Shown: piece after piece, positions 26,206-35,409 of the stretch | How positions within the stretch are numbered: the stretch's first letter is position 1 | Layout of the letters: each line of letters opens with the position of its first letter | Source: Vicinamibacterales bacterium | GTDB taxonomy: Bacteria > Acidobacteriota > Vicinamibacteria > Vicinamibacterales > UBA2999 | NCBI GenBank assembly: GCA_041394705.1 | Contig: JAWKHS010000009.1 | Coordinates: 62,001 to 126,000 of the forward strand | Direction: 5' to 3' | DNA length: 64,000 nucleotides | Program-made: the position numbers and the translations under genes | The notes under the pieces: generated by a model | Database searches by the model: none | What the model saw: the letters and a program-made list of their open reading frames with translations, nothing else | Told to the model about the DNA's origin: nothing

Positions 26206-26490
26206 TCTACCCGACGCGTCCTGGAGGCGAACGCCGTACGAAAACCCAACCGGTAGGAAATTCCCGCCGCCGACGGCCCTCGGCGGAGCGCACCGCGCTC
26301 TGTCGTGTCATGTCGCGCCTTTGAGCAAGCTCCAGCCAGACTTCAAGCGATCGACGGTCGATCGGGAGTCCTGAGGGGGACGATGCGGGAAGCGACGAGG
26401 TGCCGGGCAGCGCCGGGACGGGGAGGGGTGCGGGCGGGGAGGAACGCGCGCGGGAGCGGAGCCCCGCTCCCGCGCGTGCCGAAGGCGAGC
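26206..26490. other. Intergenic with terminator hairpin at its left end
   Basis: 285 bases between the small membrane protein and the aminotransferase. The only structure recognised is the strong hairpin at 26447-26476. The direct sequence CGATCGACGGTCGATCG near 26349 is a local palindrome of uncertain meaning. Confidence 0.4.
26447..26476 (-). terminator. 13-bp hairpin after the aminotransferase gene
   Basis: CGCGCGGGAGCGG and CCGCTCCCGCGCG form a perfect 13-bp stem with a 4-base AGCC loop, 14 bases after the stop on the minus strand. No T-run follows, as is common in high-GC genomes. It is the strongest hairpin in the window. Confidence 0.65.
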
Positions 26491-27870
26491 CTAGAGCATG
26501 CTGGTGGACTTGTTCAGCGCGCCGGCCAGGTTCGTGAGCGCCAGTTCGATGGTCTTGCGCGACGTGGCGACGTTCATGCGCATGTAGTTGTCGCTGCCCT
26601 TCCCGTAGGACTGGCCCGAGTTCAGGTGCACGCGCGCGTTCTTCACCAGATAGCGCTCGAGCATCTGTTCCTTGCTGAGCGAGGGCGCGTTGGCCGGCTT
26701 GGTGCGGTTGTAGTCGGCGGCCATGGCCTCGGTGTTGATGCGCTTCGAGAACTCGGTGAAGTCGAGCCACATGAGGTACGTGCCCTGCGGCTTGACGGCC
26801 TTCACCCCGGGAAGCTTGGCGTTCACGAAGTCGGTCGCGAAGCTCGTGTTGCCGTCGATGTACTCGACGCACTGCGCCTGCCACTCCTCGCCCTCGGGCG
26901 TGTAGGCGCCCATGTTGGCGATGATGCCGAGCGTGTTGAGGTCGGCGCGGTGGTTGACCTTGATCCGGTCGAGGTAGTCCTTGTTGGTCGAGTAGAACCA
27001 CGCGGTCTTGTGCGCCGCGAGGCCGAACGACTTGCTGGCCGCCTTGAACGTGATGCTGTTGTCCACCACGGCCTTGTTCGGCAGGCTGGCGAACGGCGTG
27101 TACTTCTGCCCCTTGGCCACGAAGTCGCAGTGGATCTCGTCGGCCAGCACGACGACGCGGTGCTTCAGGCAGATCTCGCCGATCCGCAGCATGTCGTCCG
27201 CGCTCCAGCAGTTGCCGGTCGGGTTCTGGGGGTTGCAGAGGATGAAGGTGTTCGTGTCGACGCTGATCTGCTTCTCGAACTGATCGAAATCGAACGAGAA
27301 CCGCCCGTCGGGCGACTTCTTCAGCAGCACTTCCTCGGCGATCGTCTGCGTGGCCCGCAGGTCGCCGTAGAACCCGTTGTAGGTCGGCGTGGTCAGCAGG
27401 ACCTTCGTGCCGACGGGCGAGAACGTCTTCAGGGTGGCGATGATGCCGGGGTGCACGCCCATCGTGATGATGAGGTTCTCCGGAGGAATCGTCACGCCGT
27501 AGTGCTTCTTGTTCCAGGCGATGACGCCCTCGGCGAACTCGGGCGGCATGTCGAGATAGCCCCAGTTCTCGTGCTGCATGCGATCCATCAGCGCCTTGGT
27601 CACGGCCGGCGCTTCGCGGAAGTCCATGTCGGCGATGCCCATGCCGACCTGGATCGAATCCTTGCCGTACTGGCGGATGATCGAGTCGTACTTGATCGAG
27701 TGCGTGCCGAAGCGGTTGTACGGCGTGTCGAAGTCGAACTTCGTCGCCGCCAGCGCGCCCCGGGAGGCGGCCGCCACGGCCGGCGCCCCGCCGCCGACGG
27801 CACCGAGCAGCGCGGTCATACCCGCGCTCTGAAGGAACGATCTGCGCCCTAGCCCGATTTGCTTCGACAT
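26491..27870 (-). CDS. Tat-exported PLP aminotransferase/C-S lyase (MalY/PatB-like)
   Basis: 459 residues. A twin-arginine signal (GRRSFLQSAG, then a hydrophobic alanine-rich stretch to about residue 42) precedes a fold-type I PLP enzyme. Family marks are VGMGIADMDFREAP near the start of the domain, MGVHPGIIATL, CNPQNPTGNCW, VLADEIHCDFV and the Schiff-base Lys in FKAASKSFGLAAHK. MalY/PatB enzymes split cystathionine and other C-S bonds or transaminate. Export in folded form through Tat would keep the cofactor bound, consistent with a periplasmic PLP enzyme. The ATG at 27870 has CCGGAG upstream. It is followed by a strong hairpin. Confidence 0.88.
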   Translation of the reverse strand: MSKQIGLGRRSFLQSAGMTALLGAVGGGAPAVAAASRGALAATKFDFDTPYNRFGTHSIKYDSIIRQYGKDSIQVGMGIADMDFREAPAVTKALMDRMQHENWGYLDMPPEFAEGVIAWNKKHYGVTIPPENLIITMGVHPGIIATLKTFSPVGTKVLLTTPTYNGFYGDLRATQTIAEEVLLKKSPDGRFSFDFDQFEKQISVDTNTFILCNPQNPTGNCWSADDMLRIGEICLKHRVVVLADEIHCDFVAKGQKYTPFASLPNKAVVDNSITFKAASKSFGLAAHKTAWFYSTNKDYLDRIKVNHRADLNTLGIIANMGAYTPEGEEWQAQCVEYIDGNTSFATDFVNAKLPGVKAVKPQGTYLMWLDFTEFSKRINTEAMAADYNRTKPANAPSLSKEQMLERYLVKNARVHLNSGQSYGKGSDNYMRMNVATSRKTIELALTNLAGALNKSTSML

Positions 27871-28019
27871 GTGAGTCTCCGGCGGCACAACCAGGCCCGG
27901 CCGACATGGCCGGGTCCGGCACCAAAATTACCGGCTCATACTAAACCCAACCCCCGCGCATGGATGGAATTTTTTCCGCGCGGCCCGGGTTCAGCCGGCC
28001 CCGGGGTCCGAACGCGGCC

Positions 28020-28045
28020 CCCGGGACGCCGCTCGGCGTCCCGGG
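28020..28045 (-). terminator. 11-bp hairpin after the M36 peptidase gene
   Basis: CCCGGGACGCC and GGCGTCCCGGG pair perfectly around GCTC, 13 bases after the stop on the minus strand. No T-run follows directly. A less GC-rich stretch (27927-27985) separates it from the aminotransferase start and may hold the promoter of that gene. Confidence 0.6.
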
Positions 28046-28057
28046 AGCCCAGGGGTC

Positions 28058-31000
28058 TCACGGGATCACGGCCGTCTGCGGGGCGGCCGCCGCCCCGGTG
28101 CCGCAGGCATTCGAGCCGCGGATCGTGAAGGTGTAGCTGCCGGGGGGCGCCGGCGTCGAGAAGCTGCGCGCCGATCCGAGCGGCACGCTGCCCGTGAACA
28201 CGGCCGAGCTGACGCCCAGCGTGAACCCCGAGGGCGCCGGACCGGAGGCCGGCAGGCCCCACCACAGGTAGAGCACGCCACCCGACTGGACCGCTGTGAA
28301 GCCAGCCGGCGCCTGCGGCGCCCCGGAACACGCGCCCGGGAACGTCAGCGTGACCGGCGCCGACGCGGGGCTCGATCCGGCGGCGTTGGCGGCCCGCACG
28401 CGGAAGGTGTAGGTCCCCGGCGGCATGGCCGGGAACGTGAACCCTTCGGCGGCGCCAAGGGGCACGGAGCCCGACAGCGTGCCCGTCACGTCGAGCGTCA
28501 CCGACGTGGGCGCGCCTCCGCCGAACGTGTTGGTCCAGGCCAGCGTCACCGCCGATCCCGAGACGGCGCCGAGCAGGTTGGCGGGCGCCGACGGCGCCAC
28601 CGGGACGTTGACGTGCAGCGCCGCCTCGTTGGACGGCGCGCTCTGCGCGCCGCCGGCGACCGTCCGGACGCGGAGGTAGAAGGACCCGTTCGGCGCCGCG
28701 AACGTGAGCAGCGGCACCGGCCCGAGCGGCAGGGTCGCGATCACGCCGCCAGGCGTGACGCCGCCTTCGAGCACGTAGCCCGATGGGGTCGGCCCGGCCG
28801 CCGGGGGCGTCCACCGGAGGCTCACCAGGTTCCCGGCCACCGAGGCGACCGTGAAGCCCGTCGGCGGCTGCGCGCCGAGGACGCCGTCGTCGTTCAGGAT
28901 CGTGCCGAGCCCCTGCGCATCGCCGATCGCCGCCCCAATCGGCGACGAGAGATTGACGAAGAACGTCTCGTTCGCCTCGGCGAGCGTGTCGCCGTGGACG
29001 GGGACGCCGACGGTCATGGACGTCGCACCCGGCGGGAAGACGAGCTGACCGGCCACGGCGTCGAAGTCGGCGGCGCTGCCGCTCGTCGTGACGCTGACCG
29101 AGACACTGCCCAGGGAGCCCGCATCACCGGCGGTGTCGTCGTTCACGAAGAGCTGCCACGTCCCGTTCGGGGACAGTCCGTTGAACGCCGAGAGCGCGGT
29201 GCCGTACGGGCCGGCCGGCGCGGGCGCCGGCAGCGTCTCGCCTGGCAAGAGATCCGTCGGACGATACGTGCCGGGCGCGATCGCGGCGGCCGTGAAGGCC
29301 GGCCCGCCGTCGGCGATCAGGAGATCCACGGCGTTGACGTCGGCGCTGCCGCCCACGTCCGACATCAGCATCACCTTCTGGCCGCCGGGTCCGACGAGCA
29401 GCACGTCGAGGTCGCCCGGGAACGTGTGCGTCAGGTCATCGAGGCGCACGCGCACCGACGTGATCGTGCCGGTGGCGCCCGACAGCGTCATGGTGAGCGG
29501 GTAGACCGACGCGGGGCCGACGGAGGGAATCGTGGCCGGGCCCGAGGGACCGGCGACCGCGGTCGTGTCCTGCGCGGTCCCCGGGGCCGTCGCGAAGTTG
29601 ACCGTGTGCGAGACCGCGTCCGGGTTGGCCAGCGAGACCGTGAACGTGAAGGTCTTGAGGCCCGCGTTCCCCTCGGTGGCCGCGACGTCGTTGATCGAGA
29701 AGGTCGGCACCGGAGCACCGGGCACCAGGAAGCTCTCGACGACCTGCGAGCTCGACGCGCTCGTGGCGGTCGCGAGCACGCCGAGGCCGCGAGCCGCGAA
29801 GCCGGCCCAGATGTCGGCGATGTCGGCGGCCGTGCCCGACGCCGCCGCCGCGGCGAGAATGGCGTCGCGCCCGTCGACGAACGTCGGATCCGCGGGATCC
29901 AGCTTCATCCCGTCGGTCACGAACTGCAGGACGCGCTGGTTGCCCGCGGCGAAGCCGAGACGGGTGATGAACCGCGCCCGCACCTCCAGGAGCGCCATCG
30001 CCCACACTTCGCCCGAGTTGTGGACCTCGAACGCGTTGCTCGACACGAACTGCAGGTTCGGCGGGTAGGCGCCGTCGTTCAGGTTGACCTGCGCCGGGTC
30101 GATGTCGGCGAACGTCAGCGGGTTGTGGGGCCGGTTCGAGGCGCCGCCGGTGACCGATTTCACGGCATAGGGAAAGCGGCGGATGCCGTAGTAGTAGTTG
30201 TCGGAGTAGCCGGCCACGAGGTTCTGGGTCACCCAGCCCCCAGTGGCGTAGATCCCGGTGACGGGCTGCGCGGCCGTGGAGAGCAGCGCCACGGCGTAGA
30301 AGTCCGACCAGCCCTCCCCCATCCCCCGGGACATCGCCGCCGACAGACCCGACGCGTTGGCGTGCAGACGGTTCGACAGGCCGTGGGCCAGCTCGTGGAG
30401 CATCACCTGGTTGTCGATGCCCGACGAGCGATCGGGGCTGGGCCCCGGAAACACGTACATCTGCATCCGGCCGCGGCCGCCGTCGGACGGCGTCGAGAAG
30501 TTCGCGTTGTTCGTGCCGGACGAGTCCTGCCCTTCCGCCCGCACGCGGTCGCCGGCGACGCCTCCGCGGCCGAAGTTGTCGTGCTGGAAGTTGCGGGCCG
30601 CCTCGGTGAAGCCAAGGCGGTAGAGCTCGTCGTGGAAGCGGTTCGACCAGTAGAACATGTTGGTCGCCTCGCCGTTGCGGAACGCCGTGGTCGTCGGCGC
30701 GTCCCCGGGGCCGGGGTTGCCCGGGCCGGGGTTGTAGGCGAAGTTGAACGTCCGGGCGGTGCCGGTGGCGGGCGCGTCGACGCCGTCGGGCGACGAGAGG
30801 TCCATGCCGGCCTCGACGTTGTTCCCATCGGTGACATTCGTGCCGTCGGTCATCCAGCCCTTGGCGTTGAAGGTATAGGGCGCCTCGTTGCCGATGAGCG
30901 TGAAGGTCTGGCGCGCCACGACCGGCGCCTGGTAGTTCGCGCCAGGGAGCGCCGGCGACGGCGACGCGGGCGCGGGGCTGTCGCCCGCGTACACGGTGTA

Positions 31001-31963
31001 GGACGCCGTCTGCGTCTGGTAGTTCGTCAGGTTCTTGCGGAAGAGCACGGTGGCCGTCTCCGCGTCGACGAGCGTGAGGTACGCGTCGGGATCGCCCATG
31101 ATCTCGGTGGCCCAGGCCAGGCGCACGACGCCGGGAGCCAGCGGGAAGTACGTGAGCCACGCCGTGGCGTCGTCGGCCATGGTCGACGAGGCGAACGTCA
31201 GGCGGCCGCCGGCGTCGGGGCCGCGCGCGGCGAGCGTCGGCTCCGGGGCCACCCAGCCGACGCGATCGGCGGCCAGGGCAATCGCCTGTTCGGCGCTCAG
31301 GGTCGGGGCGGGCAGCGCCAGGGCCGCCTCGTCGATGGCCGGCGCGAGCGCGCCCGTCGTACGGACCAGCTCGCCACGGGCGGTGAAGCCGCCGCGCACC
31401 ACACCCTGGAAGACGGGTACGCCGTGCAGCCGCTGCTCGAGCTCCACCCAGGCCATGTTGCCGCTGGGGTTCGCGTAGTCGGCGAGGACGACCAGCGAGC
31501 CGCCGGCGCCGAGACCGTAGGCCGCCGCATACCGTCCGAGAAACGCGCGGAGGGTCGCCTCGCGGTCGCTCGACGGGCCGGTGAGGAACCCATTCCCGGC
31601 GGGACGGCCCACCGTGTCGGGCGTCCCGAGCGACGCGTGCGGGCGGATGACGACGTCACGAATCGCCGCGCGAAGGCCCGCTTCGCGGACGGCCTGCCCG
31701 GCGGCCCAGCCGGCGCCGCCGCTCCCGGCTGGCGCCAGGCGCGTCATGAAGTCGGCGGCGTCCGCCGTCAGGGGCCCATCCGGCAGTTCCTTGTACAGGC
31801 GGATGTCGAAGTTGGGCGACGCGCCGTCCGGTCCGGTCGCGTTCCGGCGCTGCTGGCCGGAGGCCAGCACCGCGCTCACGACGATCAGGGCGACGAGCGT
31901 AAGGGACGACGGGCGACGGAGGCGCCGGGGAGGGACAGGGGCACACGGGCGTCGGGTAGTCAT
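28058..31963 (-). CDS. Secreted M36 (fungalysin-type) metallopeptidase with nested P domain and fibronectin repeats
   Basis: 1301 residues. Signal or anchor segment 19-36; propeptide with FTP/PepSY-like regions to about 330; M36 catalytic domain with zinc site HELAH (523-527) and third ligand Glu550 in GMGEGWSDF. Residues 754-802 and 964-1026 read as the two halves of one Calx-beta domain (TFSINDVAATEGNAG; then FDAVAGQLVFPPGATSM and TILNDDG). Between them lies a proprotein-convertase P domain (about 805-963: LTHTFPGDLDVLLVGPGG, NGTWQLFVNDD). Three fibronectin type III-like repeats end the protein. It should be exported and act on extracellular protein, with the beta domains as stabiliser or adhesion modules. 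GAGGAT precedes the ATG. Confidence 0.9.
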   Translation of the reverse strand: MTTRRPCAPVPPRRLRRPSSLTLVALIVVSAVLASGQQRRNATGPDGASPNFDIRLYKELPDGPLTADAADFMTRLAPAGSGGAGWAAGQAVREAGLRAAIRDVVIRPHASLGTPDTVGRPAGNGFLTGPSSDREATLRAFLGRYAAAYGLGAGGSLVVLADYANPSGNMAWVELEQRLHGVPVFQGVVRGGFTARGELVRTTGALAPAIDEAALALPAPTLSAEQAIALAADRVGWVAPEPTLAARGPDAGGRLTFASSTMADDATAWLTYFPLAPGVVRLAWATEIMGDPDAYLTLVDAETATVLFRKNLTNYQTQTASYTVYAGDSPAPASPSPALPGANYQAPVVARQTFTLIGNEAPYTFNAKGWMTDGTNVTDGNNVEAGMDLSSPDGVDAPATGTARTFNFAYNPGPGNPGPGDAPTTTAFRNGEATNMFYWSNRFHDELYRLGFTEAARNFQHDNFGRGGVAGDRVRAEGQDSSGTNNANFSTPSDGGRGRMQMYVFPGPSPDRSSGIDNQVMLHELAHGLSNRLHANASGLSAAMSRGMGEGWSDFYAVALLSTAAQPVTGIYATGGWVTQNLVAGYSDNYYYGIRRFPYAVKSVTGGASNRPHNPLTFADIDPAQVNLNDGAYPPNLQFVSSNAFEVHNSGEVWAMALLEVRARFITRLGFAAGNQRVLQFVTDGMKLDPADPTFVDGRDAILAAAAASGTAADIADIWAGFAARGLGVLATATSASSSQVVESFLVPGAPVPTFSINDVAATEGNAGLKTFTFTVSLANPDAVSHTVNFATAPGTAQDTTAVAGPSGPATIPSVGPASVYPLTMTLSGATGTITSVRVRLDDLTHTFPGDLDVLLVGPGGQKVMLMSDVGGSADVNAVDLLIADGGPAFTAAAIAPGTYRPTDLLPGETLPAPAPAGPYGTALSAFNGLSPNGTWQLFVNDDTAGDAGSLGSVSVSVTTSGSAADFDAVAGQLVFPPGATSMTVGVPVHGDTLAEANETFFVNLSSPIGAAIGDAQGLGTILNDDGVLGAQPPTGFTVASVAGNLVSLRWTPPAAGPTPSGYVLEGGVTPGGVIATLPLGPVPLLTFAAPNGSFYLRVRTVAGGAQSAPSNEAALHVNVPVAPSAPANLLGAVSGSAVTLAWTNTFGGGAPTSVTLDVTGTLSGSVPLGAAEGFTFPAMPPGTYTFRVRAANAAGSSPASAPVTLTFPGACSGAPQAPAGFTAVQSGGVLYLWWGLPASGPAPSGFTLGVSSAVFTGSVPLGSARSFSTPAPPGSYTFTIRGSNACGTGAAAAPQTAVIP

Positions 31964-32125
31964 GCAATCGGATCCTCACGCGGCAGCTCGGCCGTCCGGT
32001 GGCTCCGGACCGGCCAGCGGGACCACGTGGTCCCGGAGCTGGCGCGTCATCCCCTAGTGCGAGAAGCGGCGGCGGAGGGGGCCATCCGGGCGGGCCTGGT
32101 CGATCGCCGTGGCGGCCTCGCCGGC

Positions 32126-32725
32126 TCACCGTGCACGCGGCGGCCCGTCCAGGCGTGCCATCTCGCGGCGCAGCCAGGCCCGGGCCACCTGCCACTCGCG
32201 CTTCACCGTCCGCGGCGAGATGCCCGTGACGCCGGCCGTCTCCTCGACGGTCAGCCCGGCGAAGAAGCGCAGCTCCACGATCCGCGCCTGCCGCGGGTCG
32301 ATCTCCGCCAGCGCGGTCAGCGCGCGATCGAGCGCCTCGATGTCGAGATCGCCCGCCGGCGTCTCGTCCGGCACGTCGATGTCCTCGATCGACACGCGCG
32401 GGGCGTGACCGCCGCGCTTGGCCGCATGGCGGGCGCGCGCGTGCTCGACCAGGATGCGGCGCATGACGATGGCGGCGATGCCGAAGAAGTGGTGCCGCGA
32501 TTCGACCGGCGTGGCGTCCTCGGCGAGCCGGACGAACGCCTCGTGCACCAGCGCCGTCGGCTGGAGAGTGTGCTCGCGGCGTTCCACGCGCATCGCGCCG
32601 ACGGCCAGGCGCCGCAGCTCGTGGTACAGCACGTCGAACAGCGAGGCCTTGGCCGGGGTGTCGCCACCGGCGGCCAGCGCCAGCAGACGGGTGACGTCTG
32701 GAGCGGGGACGGAACCTGGCGCCAT
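32126..32725 (-). CDS. ECF-type RNA polymerase sigma factor (TIGR02999-like)
   Basis: 199 residues. Region 2 includes LFDVLYHELRRLAVGAMR and ALVHEAFVRLAED, followed by HHFFGIAAIVMRRILVEHAR, the characteristic phrase of the acidobacterial/planctomycete SigK-like TIGR02999 group. Region 4 is QARIVELRFFAGLTVEETAGVTGISPRTVKREWQVARAWL. This group usually lacks an anti-sigma factor gene and is paired with Ser/Thr kinases, as here: the kinase gene ends 67 bases upstream on the same strand. Targets unknown; the M36 peptidase gene 162 bases downstream is a candidate. Confidence 0.93.
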   Translation of the reverse strand: MAPGSVPAPDVTRLLALAAGGDTPAKASLFDVLYHELRRLAVGAMRVERREHTLQPTALVHEAFVRLAEDATPVESRHHFFGIAAIVMRRILVEHARARHAAKRGGHAPRVSIEDIDVPDETPAGDLDIEALDRALTALAEIDPRQARIVELRFFAGLTVEETAGVTGISPRTVKREWQVARAWLRREMARLDGPPRAR

Positions 32726-32792
32726 GGAGCGGATCGCCCGGCGATCGTAGCAGCAGGCACGCCCCCGCCGGCGCGACGGTGCACGGCGCCCG

Positions 32793-35345
32793 CTACTGGC
32801 AGCTCTGCAGTTTCTTCGTCAGCCCGTCGGCCCCGGTGCCGCCGGTGAGGCACTCGCCGGCGCCGGCCGCGCGCAGCCGCTCCAGGACCTCGAGACTCTC
32901 CCGCCAGCCCGCGCACGCCCGGGAGAGGGTGGCCGGGTCGCCGGCCAGGGTGTCGCCGACGAACTCGAGCAGCCGCGCCGTGTCGCAGCGGGCCTGCGCG
33001 TTGCCGGGATCCTTGGCCGCGAGCGCGCGGTGCCCCGCGAGCGCCGCCTCCAGGAGCTGCCGTGCCTCGGCGCTGCGGGCGGCGCCCGCCAGGGCCTGGC
33101 CCAGGACCTCGCGGCTGACGGCCACGCTGCGGGCGGCGTTGACGTCGGCCGGGTCCGCCTCGGCGAGCCGCTCGAACTGGGCGAGCGCCCCGCGGAGGTT
33201 GTCGAGGCCGGCGTCGGGCCCGCCGAGGGCGCGCTCCACCTTGCCGAGCTTCTCGTACGCGATGGCCAGGTCGCGCTGGACGTTGCGCAGTCCGGGCTCG
33301 CGGGCGGCGAGCGCCTGCCGGATGTCGAAGGACTCGCGATAGGCATGCTGGGCCTCTTCCCACCGTGCCGCCACCTCGTGGAGCGTGCCGATGCGCTCCA
33401 GGCTGAGGCCGATGAACCGCCGCACGCGCGCGTCGCCCGGAACCTCGGCGTCGAGCGCCCGGAACTCGGCCAGCGCCGTCTCGAAGGTCGCGGCCGCATC
33501 GGCGGCCCGGCCGACGTTGGGCAGGTTCGGGTTGCCGAGGACGTCGCCGAGTTTCACGGTGGCGATGGCCGCCTCGAGGCGATCGTCGAGCGACGGCGAG
33601 CCGCCGGCGCGCGCCACCACCTCGTCGAAGAGCCGCTTCGACTGCTCGCCTTCCGGCAGCGCGGCCTGGAGATCGCCCGCCCACGCCAGGACGTCGGCCA
33701 TGCGGCGATGGACGCCGGCGAGCGCGCGCACCGCCGCGAGGTCGTCCGCCGACTCGCGCCGCGCGCTCTCCGCGAGTTCGGCCGCCCGCCGGTAGCTCCG
33801 CACCGCGCCGGCCGTGTCCCCGATGTTCGCGGCCGACGGGTTGCCCTGCACGTCGCCCACGCGCATCCAGGCGAGCGCCAGTTCCCGCTGCAGGCTCGCG
33901 TCGCCGGCCGACTCCTCCGCCAGCCGATCGAGATAGTCGATGGCCGTCTTCACGATGAGCTCGCGTGTCGCCGTGGTGCCCGGCACGTTCGCGATCGTGT
34001 CGTTCACGTCGAACATGAACGCGTTGGCCAGGTGACGGACGTCCTCGAAACGGCGCTCGGCGCGCTGGCGCTCGCGGGCGGCCACCGACGACTGCCACAG
34101 CACCGCGCCGATCCCGCCGGCGCCCACCGCCGCGACGACGGCCGCGGCGACGAAGGCCTTGATGTGGCGACGGACGAACTTGCGCGTCACGTACAGGGCC
34201 GCCGGCGGCCGTGCCGAGATGGGCCACGACGTCCGATAGGCGCGCACGTCGCGCAGCAGATCCGCCACGCCCGGGTAGCGGTCGCCCGGATCGCGGGCCA
34301 GCGCCTTCAGGACGATCGCGTCGAGATCGCCGCTGAGGTACCGCGACAGCGCCGCGGGCGTGGTGCGCCGCCGCTCCGCGCGCGAGGCGGCGCCGTCGCC
34401 CTCGGTCACCTTGCGCGACGGCGGCACGACGACGACCGCGGCGAGCGCCGCGGCCACTTCGGCCGGCGTCCCGCCGATCAGCCGGTACGGGCGCACGCCC
34501 GTGAGCAGCACGTACAGCACGACGCCCAGGGAGTACACGTCCGTCGCCGTCGTGTCCGCCCGGCCCGCCACCTGCTCGGGGCTGGCGAACTCCGGCGTCA
34601 TCATCCACGTGGCGGCGGTGTCCCCGGCGTCGGCGGCGCCCGTCTCGCGCGACACGATCCGGGCGATGCCGAAGTCGAGCAGCTTCGGGGTGTCGTCGGC
34701 CGCGACGAGGATGTTGTCCGGCTTGATGTCGCGGTGCACGACGAGGTTCTCGTGCGCGTACTGGACGCCGTTGCAGACCCGCGTGAAGAGCTCGAGGCGT
34801 CCGTCGATCGACAGCCGCCGCTCGTCGCAGTAGCGGTCGATCGGCACGCCGTCCACGTACTCCATGGCGAAGTACGGCTGGCCGGCGGGCGTGGTGCCGC
34901 CGTCGAACAGCCGGGCGATGTTGCGGTGATCCAGATCGGCGAGCGTCTGGCGCTCGCGGCGGAAGCGCCCCACGACGCTGGCGGCGTCGGCGCCGTGGCC
35001 GATGACCTTGATCGCCGCCAGGCGCGTGAAGGCGTCGTCGGCGCGCTCGGCGCGGTACACGACGCCCATGCCGCCCCGGCCGATCACCTCCACGACGCGC
35101 CAGGGGCCCAGCGCCTGCCCGGGCGCGAGGTCCGGGGCGACGCCGGCCGCGTGCACGGCCGGCGTGTCGAGGAACGTGCCCGGCTTGCGGTGCCACTCCA
35201 GGAGCGACCGGACCTCGGCCACGACGTCCTGGTCGCCGCCATGGGCGGCGAGCCTGGCCTCCGCGTCGGCCGGCGCCAGGTCGGCCACCTGCTCGAACAG
35301 ATGCTTGACGAGCTCGCGATGGCTCCGCGCCGTCCCGGACGTCAT
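32793..35345 (-). CDS. Membrane serine/threonine protein kinase with TPR-like sensor domain
   Basis: 850 residues. Kinase domain about 84-350: GRGGMGVVYRAE loop, Lys113 in LAAIKVIG, catalytic HRDIKPDN (204-211), DFG (224-226) and an activation segment with TPEFASPEQVAG. One membrane helix (about 410-428, FVAAAVVAAVGAGGIGAVLW) separates it from an outer region of about 420 residues made of TPR-like helical repeats (LAIAYEKLGKVERALGG and similar), probably periplasmic. This PknB/Stk layout with TPRs is common in Acidobacteriota. The gene is followed by the ECF sigma factor; a kinase-sigma regulatory pair is inferred. The ATG at 35345 is chosen because it begins the short conserved N-terminal helix. 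Confidence 0.92.
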   Translation of the reverse strand: MTSGTARSHRELVKHLFEQVADLAPADAEARLAAHGGDQDVVAEVRSLLEWHRKPGTFLDTPAVHAAGVAPDLAPGQALGPWRVVEVIGRGGMGVVYRAERADDAFTRLAAIKVIGHGADAASVVGRFRRERQTLADLDHRNIARLFDGGTTPAGQPYFAMEYVDGVPIDRYCDERRLSIDGRLELFTRVCNGVQYAHENLVVHRDIKPDNILVAADDTPKLLDFGIARIVSRETGAADAGDTAATWMMTPEFASPEQVAGRADTTATDVYSLGVVLYVLLTGVRPYRLIGGTPAEVAAALAAVVVVPPSRKVTEGDGAASRAERRRTTPAALSRYLSGDLDAIVLKALARDPGDRYPGVADLLRDVRAYRTSWPISARPPAALYVTRKFVRRHIKAFVAAAVVAAVGAGGIGAVLWQSSVAARERQRAERRFEDVRHLANAFMFDVNDTIANVPGTTATRELIVKTAIDYLDRLAEESAGDASLQRELALAWMRVGDVQGNPSAANIGDTAGAVRSYRRAAELAESARRESADDLAAVRALAGVHRRMADVLAWAGDLQAALPEGEQSKRLFDEVVARAGGSPSLDDRLEAAIATVKLGDVLGNPNLPNVGRAADAAATFETALAEFRALDAEVPGDARVRRFIGLSLERIGTLHEVAARWEEAQHAYRESFDIRQALAAREPGLRNVQRDLAIAYEKLGKVERALGGPDAGLDNLRGALAQFERLAEADPADVNAARSVAVSREVLGQALAGAARSAEARQLLEAALAGHRALAAKDPGNAQARCDTARLLEFVGDTLAGDPATLSRACAGWRESLEVLERLRAAGAGECLTGGTGADGLTKKLQSCQ

Positions 35346-35409
35346 GGGGGATCTATCGGCGTCCGGCGCGGCGCCGGGCAGTGGGTGCCGCCTCGGCCCC
35401 CGGGACGGC

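Noticed and set aside
28613..32848. 1411-codon open frame on the plus strand
   Set aside because: It is antisense to the M36 peptidase and sigma factor, with Arg/Gly/His-rich composition typical of the complement of a GC-rich gene.
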